DNA of 41,976 nucleotides from Deltaproteobacteria bacterium (GCA_013152945.1 JAADFL010000203.1:1-41976); one strand, 5' to 3'; shown: positions 1 through 8,875, counted from the stretch's first letter. Numbers and translations: made by a program. The notes: a model not told the origin generated them from the letters alone.

Positions 1-165
1 TCTGGGTCCCCTCTGGGTCCTGGCCCCGCCGACCCCGTGTCGCCAGCCACCCCGAACCCCCTCCGTCCCCCTTTGGCGCGTCCCTGTCGCCGGCTGTCCC
101 GAACCGCCTCCGTCCCCCTTCGGCGCCGTCCCCCTTCGGCGCCCCTTCGGCACTACCGTTCCCCG
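1..165. repeat. C-rich degenerate tandem repeats at left edge
   Basis: This is non-coding sequence downstream of the metallophosphoesterase stop. A roughly 47-bp unit occurs twice in tandem (about 41-87 and 88-134, imperfect). Nested inside the second copy, the 16-mer CGTCCCCCTTCGGCGC is repeated exactly at 111-126 and 127-142, with a shortened third copy after it. A shorter pair (TCTGGGTCC at 1-9 and 12-20) precedes them. The plus strand is strongly C-rich. A short open frame runs through it on the plus strand but looks like composition-driven noise. The repeat may continue beyond the window edge. Confidence 0.75.
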
Positions 166-1479
166 CTATCCAGAAGAATTATTCTCCGGTTCATCCGGCC
201 CGGTGTCGGCCGGTTCCACGAGCTCCGGCACAAGATTGCCGTCTTTGCCTTGAGCCTGCTCTTTCTTCTCCTGTTTCTCCTGCTGTTTCTCCATACGCTT
301 CAGGTCCTCGAACTCGCCCAGCAGTTCCTTCACCTTGGGGACCATGTCGAAAATGCTGTCCGGGAAAGACTCGGGCGGCCTGGCAGGACCCTGGAGCTCC
401 CTGCCGGTTATTCCCACTACGTGCTGGTCCTTGAGAAAAACTTCGTAAAAGGATTTCAACTTGGGTGTGAATGTCTTGCCATCGTCAGAGATGAAGTACT
501 CGTCCCTAATGCAACCGGATTGCAAAAGCCTTTTCTTGCCGTGATAGTAACTGCCCTGTTCGTGCAAATGCCCAATGATGAATAGTTCGGCAGGTTTTGA
601 ATCAAGGATCTTTTTGAGCCGCTTCTTGTTTAAATATACATTTGGATTGCTCGTGGTGAATCTTTTCATGGTTTCCTTTAAAACAGTCCAGTTGAATTTC
701 AACAGGGGATCCTTGATGAACAGCAGTTCCCTCCAAAAGTCCTTGCTCCAGTAACGCCAGCCCTTTGCCAGGAGCAGGTCTTTTACCTCGGGCAAGAGTT
801 GGAGGAGGAGTTCCTTTGGGCACAGTCTGTCATACAGGTAGAGTATGGGATGCAGAGGCATATACACATCGAGCAAGGCCACCATGGCCCAACTGATGTT
901 GAGCATGCGCTTGCCTCCAACTTGTACGAATGCCTTGTCGGGATCGATATGAAACAGTGGATCCAACTGGCTCCCATGCTCTATGTGTATTTTCCCCAAG
1001 CTCATTTCAAAGCCGTGAAATAATATCCGGTCGTTTCCACCGCCCAAAACCTTCAAGAAATCCTGGACCTCGGGGAATAACAGCTCCACATCGTGGTTGC
1101 CCACAATGAAGTGCACGGACTTGTTGCCGGATGGATGGTTCACAATATCCCTGATTGCCTCGAAGAACTTGGGATGTCTGCCGGATATAGAGGCTACCTT
1201 GGCAAGCGCCACGTCACTGGTTATGTGGTGTGGGTAGGTCCCGCCATAAGGTGTTTTGAGCAGGTCGAAGGTGTCACCGTTGAAGACGAAATCAATGGGC
1301 TTTTCAGATAGGGGGCCATCCAGGTACGATGACAACAGCTCGCCCAGAAAAGGCGTGTGTGGAAAGTCGTCGATGTCACCGCCGGAACCCATCTCGATGT
1401 CACTGAAAACCAAAAGCACCCGGTCGTACCTCGATCCGGTGACTGTATCCAGGCTCGATGCCCTTGCTGTGTGTCTCAT
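166..1479 (-). CDS. Metallophosphoesterase (calcineurin-like fold)
   Basis: 437-aa protein with the ordered metal-site motifs of the calcineurin-like phosphoesterase fold: SDIEMG near residue 27, NGDTFD (motif II), VGNHDVE (GNHD motif), an IEHG segment and IIGHLHEQG (GHxH motif). The general layout resembles UDP-2,3-diacylglucosamine hydrolase-like enzymes, but the protein is much longer than LpxH and its substrate cannot be read from sequence. Motif I reads D-x-E where the usual pattern is D-x-H. The C-terminal 40 or so residues are a charged Lys/Glu/Gln-rich tail. The ATG at 1479 is chosen because AGGTGG (minus strand, 1485-1490) sits five bases upstream; a GTG three codons earlier overlaps that site. 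The gene stands alone; no signal peptide is evident, so it is probably cytoplasmic. Confidence 0.85.
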   Translation of the reverse strand: MRHTARASSLDTVTGSRYDRVLLVFSDIEMGSGGDIDDFPHTPFLGELLSSYLDGPLSEKPIDFVFNGDTFDLLKTPYGGTYPHHITSDVALAKVASISGRHPKFFEAIRDIVNHPSGNKSVHFIVGNHDVELLFPEVQDFLKVLGGGNDRILFHGFEMSLGKIHIEHGSQLDPLFHIDPDKAFVQVGGKRMLNISWAMVALLDVYMPLHPILYLYDRLCPKELLLQLLPEVKDLLLAKGWRYWSKDFWRELLFIKDPLLKFNWTVLKETMKRFTTSNPNVYLNKKRLKKILDSKPAELFIIGHLHEQGSYYHGKKRLLQSGCIRDEYFISDDGKTFTPKLKSFYEVFLKDQHVVGITGRELQGPARPPESFPDSIFDMVPKVKELLGEFEDLKRMEKQQEKQEKKEQAQGKDGNLVPELVEPADTGPDEPENNSSG

Positions 1480-1873
1480 TATTACCACCTTTTAACCCTT
1501 TTAAAGCAAATGACGCCTACCCAGAAAATACATTGACCGGCTGAAAAATCAAGGTGCACGAGTTCACGGGTTCGTAAGGGCTCGCTATAACGGTTGGGCC
1601 ATACTTTTGAACGGCGCACCCTGCCGGTCCCCCAGGTTGCACGGTGATATGCTCGGAAAAACAACCGCTAATTCCCCCTGAACTAATTTGTTGTCCGCCA
1701 TTACCACCATTAGAGCAAGGTTGCATTCCTATGCCGTCTGTTGCTGTCCGTATCAAGGCTACTGAAAGTTACGTGACAATCAAAAAATTGGAGGATCATA
1801 GCCATTGCCGTTGGATCTCATTACTGATATGTAACTTTTCATGATTTGTCCGGTAAACAAGGTCTAGAAAGAC
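1480..1873. other. Divergent intergenic gap
   Basis: This stretch of 394 bases separates the metallophosphoesterase (minus) from the histidine phosphatase (plus) and should hold both promoters. I see no RNA gene, strong hairpin terminator or convincing sigma-70 hexamer pair. The short open frames here lack ribosome-binding sites and recognisable protein features. Confidence 0.5.
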
Positions 1874-2527
1874 ATGAAGGAAAAAACAAAGGCGGTTATA
1901 AAAGAAATCCTGCTCATCAGGCACGGCCAGACCGATTTCAACGTCCAGCGCCGTTTCTGTGGGTCAACGGACATTGAGTTGAATCCCCGGGGAATTGCAG
2001 AAACAGAAGCACTTGCAAAACGGCTGGCGGCCATGCAGAAGACACCCGGCAAAGAACTCTGCTACATACTTTCCAGCCCTCTTTTAAGGGCCAGGCGAAC
2101 CGCAGAGATTGTAGGCTGTTCAATAGGCATGGCTGTTGTTACGGACTTACGGCTTACCGAACTCGATCACGGAGAGCTGGAAGGCGAGATCGTCGAAGAC
2201 ACAAGGCGCAGGAATCCAGAAGTGCTGGAAAATTTCCTGCAAGGCGATTGCAAGGTTCCACTGCCGGGCGGCGAGTCGATGGAGCAGGTTCAAACCAGGG
2301 CATGGAATGTTGTTCAGGAACTTCAATCTTTTGCGCCAGGGCCGAGGGTAGCTCTTTTCACCCACCAAATGGTAATATTAACTATTGTTTGCAAGGTTCT
2401 GGGACTCCCGGTATCGGCATGGAGAAACATGCGCACCGACAGGGCGTCGATAACCTCAATAGTTTATTCAAGGGGAGGCTGGGTCTTGTACAAACTGAAC
2501 GATTCGGCCCACATCGACAATCCATGA
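1874..2527 (+). CDS. Histidine phosphatase family protein (phosphoglycerate mutase-like)
   Basis: 217-aa cytoplasmic enzyme of the histidine phosphatase superfamily. The phosphohistidine motif LIRHGQTDFN is at residues 14-23 with His17 as the predicted phospho-acceptor. A conserved acid lies in the LTELDHGELEG segment, and the second catalytic His (about residue 164) is in FTHQMV. Members of this branch include alpha-ribazole phosphatase (CobC), cofactor-dependent phosphoglycerate mutases and broad phosphatases. The motif following the acid (DHGELEG) resembles CobC-like members, but no cobalamin genes are nearby, so the substrate is open. It is followed after 21 bases by the methyltransferase at 2549, probably co-transcribed. 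The start codon ATG has only a weak purine-rich ribosome-binding site. Confidence 0.85.
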   Translation: MKEKTKAVIKEILLIRHGQTDFNVQRRFCGSTDIELNPRGIAETEALAKRLAAMQKTPGKELCYILSSPLLRARRTAEIVGCSIGMAVVTDLRLTELDHGELEGEIVEDTRRRNPEVLENFLQGDCKVPLPGGESMEQVQTRAWNVVQELQSFAPGPRVALFTHQMVILTIVCKVLGLPVSAWRNMRTDRASITSIVYSRGGWVLYKLNDSAHIDNP

Positions 2528-2548
2528 CTTGAACAAGGTGAATAAAAC

Positions 2549-3298
2549 TTGAAAACGAAACTCAGGATGAAAAACAGCAGTAACTGCAACCAGCTTGGCT
2601 CACCAAGTGAAGCACGCACAAGTAAACTGTTGACCGTGCAGGAGATGGAAGAGAGATTCGGACTAGTTATAAAGCCCCATAAAATAAGGGACATCGACCT
2701 GAAATTCATTGAAATCGAGCAACCGGACAAGCTGGTAAGGGAACACTATGCACAAGAGTTGCTAGGCTCGGGCGATGCCCCGACATGGCCGGTTTCTTGG
2801 CCTGCTGCGTACGGGCTGGCAGAATATGTCGCCCTGCAACTCGATGTTACAGGAAAATCGATGCTTGAGCTTGGATGTGGCACAGCCATAACCGGAGTCG
2901 TGGCAGAAAGGGCGGGCGCGGATTTTGTGTTGGCAACGGACAGGGATTGCCTGGCCCTTGTATTGGCGAGGCACAACGCAAAGATAAACAAGTGTAAGCA
3001 TTTTCGCACGGAATACCTTGACTGGTTCCGGCCCGGAATAAACAGCAGCTTCCAATACGTGCTCGGCTCTGATGTAGTGTACCTCGAGAGCACCTATGAC
3101 GCCTTGCTCGAAACAGCGCGCAGGGCATTGGTTCCGGGAGGCCTGCTCTTGTTGTCCGATCCGGGCAGAAAACAGATGGATGACTTATTGTTATTGGCTC
3201 GCAGTAAAGGGTGGAACACAACGAGCCGTAAAATAGTAGTTCATCTCCATGAGGCAAGTTACAGTGTGCGTATCAATGAATTGACATTATTGGGCTGA
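2549..3298 (+). CDS. SAM-dependent methyltransferase, family-16 (METTL21/ETFB-KMT) type
   Basis: 249-aa class I methyltransferase. The glycine-rich SAM-binding motif LELGCG is at residues 106-111, followed by the acidic end of beta-2 (ATDRD). A WPVSWPAAYGLAEYV segment and the post-motif DVVY (residues 175-178) match the W-P and DxxY signatures of family-16 methyltransferases, many of which methylate protein lysines. PGGLLLLSDPGR is the usual beta-6 region. The protein target is not deducible. The start is taken as TTG at 2549 because AAGGTG ends eight bases upstream; an in-frame ATG at 2567 would cost six residues and has a purine run too close to it. It sits directly behind the histidine phosphatase and converges on the DNA methyltransferase. 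Confidence 0.8.
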   Translation: MKTKLRMKNSSNCNQLGSPSEARTSKLLTVQEMEERFGLVIKPHKIRDIDLKFIEIEQPDKLVREHYAQELLGSGDAPTWPVSWPAAYGLAEYVALQLDVTGKSMLELGCGTAITGVVAERAGADFVLATDRDCLALVLARHNAKINKCKHFRTEYLDWFRPGINSSFQYVLGSDVVYLESTYDALLETARRALVPGGLLLLSDPGRKQMDDLLLLARSKGWNTTSRKIVVHLHEASYSVRINELTLLG

Positions 3299-3368
3299 TA
3301 AAAAAACCACCGCACAAATGTCTGTCTTTTTTCGTTCAGGATATGCAATTTTGTAATTACCGGAACGC

Positions 3369-4193
3369 TCAAACCAGATTATCGCAAGGCAAAGAGGCAT
3401 GTCCCACAGACATGATTTCATCCTTGATCCTGGGAATCGCAAGATCATCCAAATATTTTTTCTCTGAATCAATGCCGATAAAATTTCTTCCATTGCTGAC
3501 AGCGACAACACCCGTGGTTGCGCTGCCACAAAAAGGATCAAGGACGATGTCACCATTGTTGCTGCTTGCTGAAATTATTCTTTCCAGCAATGCTCTCGGT
3601 TTTTGGGTCGGATGTCTACCGTATTTCTTTTCATTACTTTTTGGACTATTTATGGCCCACACGCTTCTCATCTGCTTACCGCCTTTTTTGATGAAATCAC
3701 CACCCCAATCCCGGTTCTTCATCAAGTCGTAATTGAAAGTATGCTTGGCTTTTTTTGTTTTCTTTGCCCACAGCAGGTTTTCATGACTGGCGGTAAACAT
3801 TCTACAAGACAGGTTGGGAGGTGCATTTGGTTTGAACCAACAGATATCGTTAATCAGGTGCCAGCCTTGTTGCTGCAATGCAAATCCACATGTATATATT
3901 GAATGGTAAGTGCCGGAAATCCATAAGGTTCCAGTTGGTTTCAACACCCTGTGACAAGCTCGTATCCACTTGTCGTGGAATTTGAAATCTTCTTTTAATC
4001 CTCTGCTCTTGTCCCATTTTCCCTTGTTTACACTAACCCTTTTGCCTGCATGGCATGTAAAGCCATCATTGGACAAATTGTACGGAGGATCCGCAAAAAT
4101 CAAATCAATGCTTTCCTCTGGCAGTTCATTCAAAACTGAAATTGCATCACCAAGGTATAGGCACACTCCAATATCTTTAAAATATGTTTTCAT
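3369..4193 (-). CDS. DNA N6-adenine methyltransferase, DpnA-like (orphan)
   Basis: 274-aa beta-type amino-methyltransferase: the catalytic DPPY motif comes first (residues 35-38, in [11 protein letters not shown]) and the SAM-binding LDPFCGS motif comes near residue 220, after the HPTQKP segment. The segments around [27 protein letters not shown] and [18 protein letters not shown] closely recall the DpnA (M2.DpnII) branch, whose members methylate adenine in GATC-type sites; the actual target here is inference. No restriction endonuclease lies on either side, so it is either an orphan epigenetic methyltransferase or a remnant. The gene appears more A+T-rich and Lys/Asn-rich than its neighbours, suggesting horizontal acquisition. 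The ATG at 4193 has AGGG eight bases upstream. Confidence 0.88.
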   Translation of the reverse strand: MKTYFKDIGVCLYLGDAISVLNELPEESIDLIFADPPYNLSNDGFTCHAGKRVSVNKGKWDKSRGLKEDFKFHDKWIRACHRVLKPTGTLWISGTYHSIYTCGFALQQQGWHLINDICWFKPNAPPNLSCRMFTASHENLLWAKKTKKAKHTFNYDLMKNRDWGGDFIKKGGKQMRSVWAINSPKSNEKKYGRHPTQKPRALLERIISASSNNGDIVLDPFCGSATTGVVAVSNGRNFIGIDSEKKYLDDLAIPRIKDEIMSVGHASLPCDNLV

Positions 4194-4283
4194 GACCGAC
4201 CCTGGTTACAACTCATAGTTAAAAAGACAGCCAAGATCCACCCGCCCGAATTCGAATCTGTCATCCCGGCTTACTCTTAATAA

Positions 4284-6242
4284 TTATTCCAGGACCTTCT
4301 CCAACTGGTCCAGTGTTGAAGCGAACAGATCCATTGCCGATTGGATCGCTTCTGGTTTGGTCAGGTCCACTCCTGCCGATTTCAGCAACTCCAGAGGAGG
4401 TCTCGAACATCCGCCCTTGAGCATTCCAAGGTACGCCTGTCTTGCTTTCGGCCCCTTGTGCATGACCCTGTCGGCGAGTGCGATTGCAGAAGACAGGCCC
4501 GTGGCGTACGTAAACACATAGTACTTCCAGTAAAAATGCGGAATGTACGCCCATTCCATGTCATCATTCGAATCTATGGTATACGAAGGCCCATAATAAT
4601 CGCGTAGCAGACCCTTATATATTTTTCGAATTGTTTTGGGCGTCAATGCCTTGCCTGCCTCCACCTGCTGGTGAATTTTGAGTTCGAATTCGGCGAACAT
4701 TGTTTGCCTGTAGATGGTGGTCCTGATGGATTCGAGTTGCTTGTTCAAGAGGTAGGCTCGTTCTTTCTTGTCCTTTGCAAGTCCCAGCAGGTATTTCATC
4801 AACAAAGTTTCGTTGAACGTAGATGCGATCTCGGCCAGGAAGGGAACGTACCTGAACGTAATATACGGCTGGTGCGTCATGGCAAGGTGGCTGTGCATTG
4901 CATGCCCGAATTCATGTGCCAGTGTAAACACGTCTTCCAACCGGTTCTGGAAGTTGATCTTGACATATGGATGCCTGTTGTACACGGAGGCTGAAAAAGC
5001 GCCGCTCTCCTTGTGCTTGGACGGATAGACATCCACCCATCCGTTGGCGGGATTCATGGCCTTCTCCACTACGGACAGGTATTTTTTCCCAAGCGGCTTC
5101 AATGCATCGAGGACTATTCCGGCGGCTTCTCCGAAAGGAATATCCTTTTCCACGTTTTCCACCATGGGTACATAGAGATCATATATATGGATCTTTTCCA
5201 GCTTCATCCTTTTCTTGCGAAGCTCCACGTACCTGTGCAGAGCCGGAAGGTTTTTCCTCACTGCCTTTATCAGGCTGTCATACACCGCCGGCGTCAACCT
5301 GTCCTTGTCAAGATAGGCCTCTCTTGCAGTTTTGTACTTTCTCGCCTTTGCCAGGAATACGTTGAACTTTACCTGGCCCGCCAAGGTTGCTGCAAAGGCG
5401 TGCTGAAAAGACGCCAGGGTTTTGAAGAACTTTTCCACCGTGTCCTTTCGCACTCTCCTATCGGGTGAGGCCCTGTACTTGCCATAGTTGGAAAGGGTGA
5501 GCTGAACCTCCTTGCCGTTTTCGTCCTTTATCTTTGGTAACTTCAGGTCAGTCAGAAGTCCGATGAACGCAGACTCGGAAGAAGAAGGTATCTCGTTCAA
5601 ATCGATTTGGGCCCAAAGGTTGTCCCCGGCCAGCGAGAGCACTCTTTCTCCGTCCTTATCGAGCACGCGATCCTTTCTCCTGAACAACTCGTCCAGGAAA
5701 GGCTTGTAATCCTTCAACTTGGCAACCTTGGAATATGCCTCCTTCAGGTAATCGGATGAAAGGGCCAACACCTTCTGCCGCAACGTGGAACCGATTTGCA
5801 GCAAGTCATCAGTGAGCTTGAGCCCTGTCTGGTGATCCGTAAGACACTCGGGGTTTGTTGATTCTACATCTTTCCGCAGCTTTGCCCACAATGTCAGCCT
5901 GTTGATCTTTTCGTCCAGGCCGAAGTAGGCCTTGAGACAACTGTACAAAGATTGGGGCTTGGACAAATCCGAACATTTTCCGGGCAGTTCCTTGAGACCG
6001 GCCTTTGTCGCATCTATCTCCTTCAGCCATTCGGCCCTGTTCTTTGCCAGGGGGGAAAGATTCCACTTGTACACATCCGGAATCGCCGATCTTTCTGCAT
6101 TTGCGTCAGGATGCACCAAAGGCAGGCCCGGGAATATTCCCGCCCTCGATGCCTTGCCCGATACTGCACAGGACAACGCGAACGCCAAGACCGCAATGGA
6201 TCCCAGGGAGATTGCAGAACCAATCTTTATCGCTCTTTTCAT
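4284..6242 (-). CDS. pepF: Secreted/lipoprotein oligoendopeptidase F (peptidase family M3)
   Basis: 652-aa zinc metallopeptidase of the M3 family. The zinc motif is HEFGH in LAHEFGHAMHS, with His443, Glu444 and His447; the third zinc ligand is expected in the downstream IASTFNE segment. Upstream regions (KYRASPDRRVRKDTVEKFF, FNVFLAKARKYKTAREAYL) match the oligoendopeptidase F layout and the length is typical plus a leader. Unlike cytoplasmic PepF, it begins with a basic N-terminus, a hydrophobic stretch and FALSC, compatible with a lipoprotein signal; cleavage after a later Ala by signal peptidase I is an alternative. The role would be cleavage of short peptides outside the cytoplasm. The ATG at 6242 is chosen because GGAGG lies eight bases upstream; the TTG at 6257 overlaps that site. 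Confidence 0.9.
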   Translation of the reverse strand: MKRAIKIGSAISLGSIAVLAFALSCAVSGKASRAGIFPGLPLVHPDANAERSAIPDVYKWNLSPLAKNRAEWLKEIDATKAGLKELPGKCSDLSKPQSLYSCLKAYFGLDEKINRLTLWAKLRKDVESTNPECLTDHQTGLKLTDDLLQIGSTLRQKVLALSSDYLKEAYSKVAKLKDYKPFLDELFRRKDRVLDKDGERVLSLAGDNLWAQIDLNEIPSSSESAFIGLLTDLKLPKIKDENGKEVQLTLSNYGKYRASPDRRVRKDTVEKFFKTLASFQHAFAATLAGQVKFNVFLAKARKYKTAREAYLDKDRLTPAVYDSLIKAVRKNLPALHRYVELRKKRMKLEKIHIYDLYVPMVENVEKDIPFGEAAGIVLDALKPLGKKYLSVVEKAMNPANGWVDVYPSKHKESGAFSASVYNRHPYVKINFQNRLEDVFTLAHEFGHAMHSHLAMTHQPYITFRYVPFLAEIASTFNETLLMKYLLGLAKDKKERAYLLNKQLESIRTTIYRQTMFAEFELKIHQQVEAGKALTPKTIRKIYKGLLRDYYGPSYTIDSNDDMEWAYIPHFYWKYYVFTYATGLSSAIALADRVMHKGPKARQAYLGMLKGGCSRPPLELLKSAGVDLTKPEAIQSAMDLFASTLDQLEKVLE

Positions 6243-6311
6243 GTTCGACACCTCCAAAAGTGTGCGAGAGCATTTTTAACACATTTTCATCACATTTATA
6301 CTGCCGTGTGG

Positions 6312-6340
6312 AAACTATGAAAGTAAACGCAATAGGTCAA
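6312..6340 (-). promoter_or_regulatory. Possible sigma-70 promoter for the M3 peptidase
   Basis: On the minus strand TTGACC (6335-6340, five of six consensus bases) is followed after 17 bases by TAGTTT (6312-6317, three of six). It lies 70 bases before the peptidase start. The -10 element is weak. Confidence 0.3.
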
Positions 6341-6394
6341 GACCGCTTGACAGGATGACTCATTTTAGGGTTCAAAGATTTGGTGAGGTGCACG

Positions 6395-7279
6395 ATGGGG
6401 CAAGGCGGCAAGGATAGGAACAGGGCTCAAGAACTCATTGACCAGGCTTTCACGTGGCTGCAGGACCCGAAAAACGCATTTTGGGTCCAGGAGACCGCCC
6501 GGGAATTCTTTCCAAGCGATTACCCGGCCTGGGCGAATGAATGGCTTGCTTCCTTGTTTCCGGTGTGGCTGATGTTCGATTATAAGGACCGGGCAGGCAG
6601 GACAGGCCTGTACAAGTTCCGTGAGGCCATGGCCGGGTCTATTTCGGGCAATGATGAAAAGATCCTGGACAGAATGCTTGCCGAGAGGTTCAGGCTGGTA
6701 AAGGTGATGGGTTGCAAAAAGGGTCGATCAATCAGATTTGCAGACCTTGTTTCCGGCGAGGTCTTCGATGTTGTCGAGGAAAAGGCATCAGCCAAACTAA
6801 AAGCCGAAGACTTGTGCTTTGTCAGGCTCCGCCGGTTGCCGGGAGTTACCGGAATAGACACCCTGGCGTTCGTGCCGGCACAGCACAAGGACAGCCTCCT
6901 GCTTTCCATTGCATCAGCAGTGGATTCATACAGGCAACACGATCCCGGTTTCACGGAGGAAAGACTTTTCCAGGAGCAAGCGCCTGAAGTTTTCCGCATG
7001 GCCCTCGATCTTGCAATCAACAAACCAGGCCCCACGAACATACAGGATCTGCCGGAAAAGGAGCAGGACATCCTGAAAGCCGCGGTAAAGGATCACTTTG
7101 AGCGCTGGCTGGACACACCGCAGGTAGGCCTTGATGGAAAGACCCCGAGGCAGGCATCGGTTGAGCCGGGATTAAAGGATGAACTAAAAAGGCTGCTCGA
7201 AGAGGTGGAACAGAGGAGCGACTCCACTCCCTGGCTGTCCTCGTACATGATCGAACTTCGAGGCAAATTGGGGTTATAG
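6395..7279 (+). CDS. Uncharacterised protein
   Basis: 294-aa protein that I do not recognise. It has no signal peptide or membrane segment and is rich in aromatic and charged residues. The N-terminal part (WLQDPKNAFWVQETAREFF) is probably helical, the middle contains a beta-like region (RFADLVSGEVFDVVEEKAS), and the C-terminal third has a WLDTPQVGLDGKTPRQAS segment. A similar D/GGKTPRxA motif occurs near the C-terminus of several unrelated uncharacterised bacterial families, so it is not diagnostic. The ATG at 6395 is favoured because GAGGTG is just upstream; a TTG at 6380 in the same frame has no ribosome-binding site. It is divergent from the peptidase and convergent with the 423-aa gene, so it is probably monocistronic. 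Confidence 0.7.
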   Translation: MGQGGKDRNRAQELIDQAFTWLQDPKNAFWVQETAREFFPSDYPAWANEWLASLFPVWLMFDYKDRAGRTGLYKFREAMAGSISGNDEKILDRMLAERFRLVKVMGCKKGRSIRFADLVSGEVFDVVEEKASAKLKAEDLCFVRLRRLPGVTGIDTLAFVPAQHKDSLLLSIASAVDSYRQHDPGFTEERLFQEQAPEVFRMALDLAINKPGPTNIQDLPEKEQDILKAAVKDHFERWLDTPQVGLDGKTPRQASVEPGLKDELKRLLEEVEQRSDSTPWLSSYMIELRGKLGL

Positions 7280-7289
7280 GATTAGGCGT

Positions 7290-7400
7290 CAAGGTGCAAG
7301 CCCGGTTGTACGGCGGGAACGCGGCCAGCCGCGTGTCAGAGACCCTCTGTGGGAGCAAGAGAACCGGGACTGATTCGGCTAAGAAGTGCCTGGTACTAAC
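7290..7400. ncRNA. Candidate structured RNA element (unidentified)
   Basis: In the gap between two convergent genes, CCCGGTT (7301-7307) is the exact reverse complement of AACCGGG (7362-7368). The pair encloses two more hairpins: ACGCGGC/GCCGCGT (7319-7325 and 7328-7334) and CAGAG-ACC-CTCTG (7337-7349). A further hairpin AGTGC-CTG-GTACT follows at 7385-7397. The nested multi-branch pattern in a GC-rich island flanked by A+T-rich sequence suggests a folded RNA. I could not match it to a riboswitch, tRNA, tmRNA, 6S or intron domain. Either strand could be the transcript. Confidence 0.4.
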
Positions 7401-7570
7401 TACAGCGAATCGACCATGAATAAGGATACAAGCCCTTTGTGGCCACGCCTTCCAGCCTTTCTTTCCCTCATAGAGTTGCTCTGTCCGTACACAGCATCAT
7501 TTGCGCTGAATCCTGAAATCAGAATAAAAATAAACTAAACGACAAGGCCGTTAAACAAACTTAGGTTTTC

Positions 7571-8842
7571 TCACACATGCAGGTTTCTGGCGGCTATCAC
7601 GCCGATCTTCGCCTTGGTCAGCGCCCGGGCCGTCTTGTTGAGTGCATCGTGCTTGTCCAGGAAATTCCTGGTCATGGCATCCATGAGGCCCTGTTCGAGC
7701 ACGTCCTTTTTCGGCATGAAGTAATCCAGTATGTCTGTCGGATGTTCCCTTGTCCGTTCCACCTCGGGATCTCCTCCCTCGTGCTTGGCGGAGATATTGG
7801 GCACCGTCTTTGCTATTTCCACCAGCTCGGCCCTGCGGTTGTAAGGCTGGATTACAATCGATTTCCATGTCTCTGTTATGTGGTGCTCGAACCTGACATT
7901 ATCCTCCAATCCCAATTTTCGCCGGATCTCGTTGGAAATGCGTATGGTCTCATTGTTCACCGAGTTGGAGAAATTGAACCCGATAAGTGATGTCTTGCCT
8001 TTGCGGTCGGAAAGGAGCCTGGCGGTCATGAGGGTCCACATGACCGCGTAAGGGTTGTCATTGCCGAGGTACACGGAGATCTTGAATTCGTTGTCAATGC
8101 CCAGCTTGTTGAGCAGGTAACCAATCAAAATAGTCCCTGGGTTCACGTTCAAAACCTGCTTGATTCCGTACTCGGTGTAGTAATGCAGGAATTCCTCTGT
8201 CCACTGGATGGCGTGCTCGTTGGGCTGTCCCACGCCCCCGAAATACCCGGTAATGGTTTCCGGCCCGCCGAGGTGAATGTTGGAACCGTCCGTGCCCTTG
8301 GTATCCAGGGTTTCCACGTAAGAGGCCCCGATTATCCTCATGGATGCAGCAACGGCCAGTATGTCCGCATTGTCCTCGATCTGCTCCTTCATGGCCCTGA
8401 CCCTGATGTATCGCCCGGGCATCAACTCCTTTTTTTCAATTGCCTGCTTTGCCTCGGCGATCAAGAAGGGAAAATATTGGAGTGCGCTTATTTCAAGGGT
8501 GACGGCATTTACCTCGTTGAACGATCTCGAACCGGTCGAGCCGGCGAGTATGTTGTTCCTGTATTCCTTCATGGGAATGAAGGCCCCGTTCCTAGCCTGC
8601 CGCCGCAGCCACAGAACATCCTTGTAATATGGTGACCCGGACTCCTTGAGCCTTTTCAACAGGTTTGTGAGCCTGCCGGCGTTCTTTGCCTTCTTGTTTA
8701 TTTCTACAGGTCCGCCGTACTTCATGATCAGATCCAAGACCGCATCTACAGCCTCATTCTCGGGGTCCAAGAAGAACTCGTTCAACTCTTTGAGGCGCTT
8801 GCCGGGAATCACCAACTTTTTTCTCAAGTCTTCCTTGTTCAT
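7571..8842 (-). CDS. Conserved-looking uncharacterised protein, possibly a metabolic enzyme
   Basis: 423-aa soluble protein with no signal peptide or membrane segment. I do not recognise the family. It reads like a globular enzyme: blocks such as LAGSTGSRSFNEVNAVTLE, SYVETLDTKGTDGSNIHLGG, TGYFGGVGQPNEHA, QVLNVNPGTILIGYLL and FEHHITETWKSIVIQPYNRR have the Gly/Asn/His density of active-site loops, and alternating hydrophobic strands and helices would suit an alpha/beta barrel. The ATG at 8842 has GGAGG eight bases upstream; the TTG at 8848 has a poorer spacing. It follows the aminotransferase by 33 bases in the same direction, so it probably belongs to the lrp-aminotransferase operon and may act in amino-acid catabolism. 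That role is inference from position only. Confidence 0.75.
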   Translation of the reverse strand: MNKEDLRKKLVIPGKRLKELNEFFLDPENEAVDAVLDLIMKYGGPVEINKKAKNAGRLTNLLKRLKESGSPYYKDVLWLRRQARNGAFIPMKEYRNNILAGSTGSRSFNEVNAVTLEISALQYFPFLIAEAKQAIEKKELMPGRYIRVRAMKEQIEDNADILAVAASMRIIGASYVETLDTKGTDGSNIHLGGPETITGYFGGVGQPNEHAIQWTEEFLHYYTEYGIKQVLNVNPGTILIGYLLNKLGIDNEFKISVYLGNDNPYAVMWTLMTARLLSDRKGKTSLIGFNFSNSVNNETIRISNEIRRKLGLEDNVRFEHHITETWKSIVIQPYNRRAELVEIAKTVPNISAKHEGGDPEVERTREHPTDILDYFMPKKDVLEQGLMDAMTRNFLDKHDALNKTARALTKAKIGVIAARNLHV

Positions 8843-8875
8843 ACTCAAATCCTCCTTACAGATTACAAGATCGTA

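Noticed and set aside
1544-1620. Possible tRNA-like segment with GGGTTCG
   Set aside because: No acceptor stem, anticodon arm or second half of the T-arm can be paired around it.
7290-7400. Cobalamin riboswitch or group II intron end
   Set aside because: The conserved B12-box and the domain V sequence of group II introns were looked for and not found; only generic hairpins remain.
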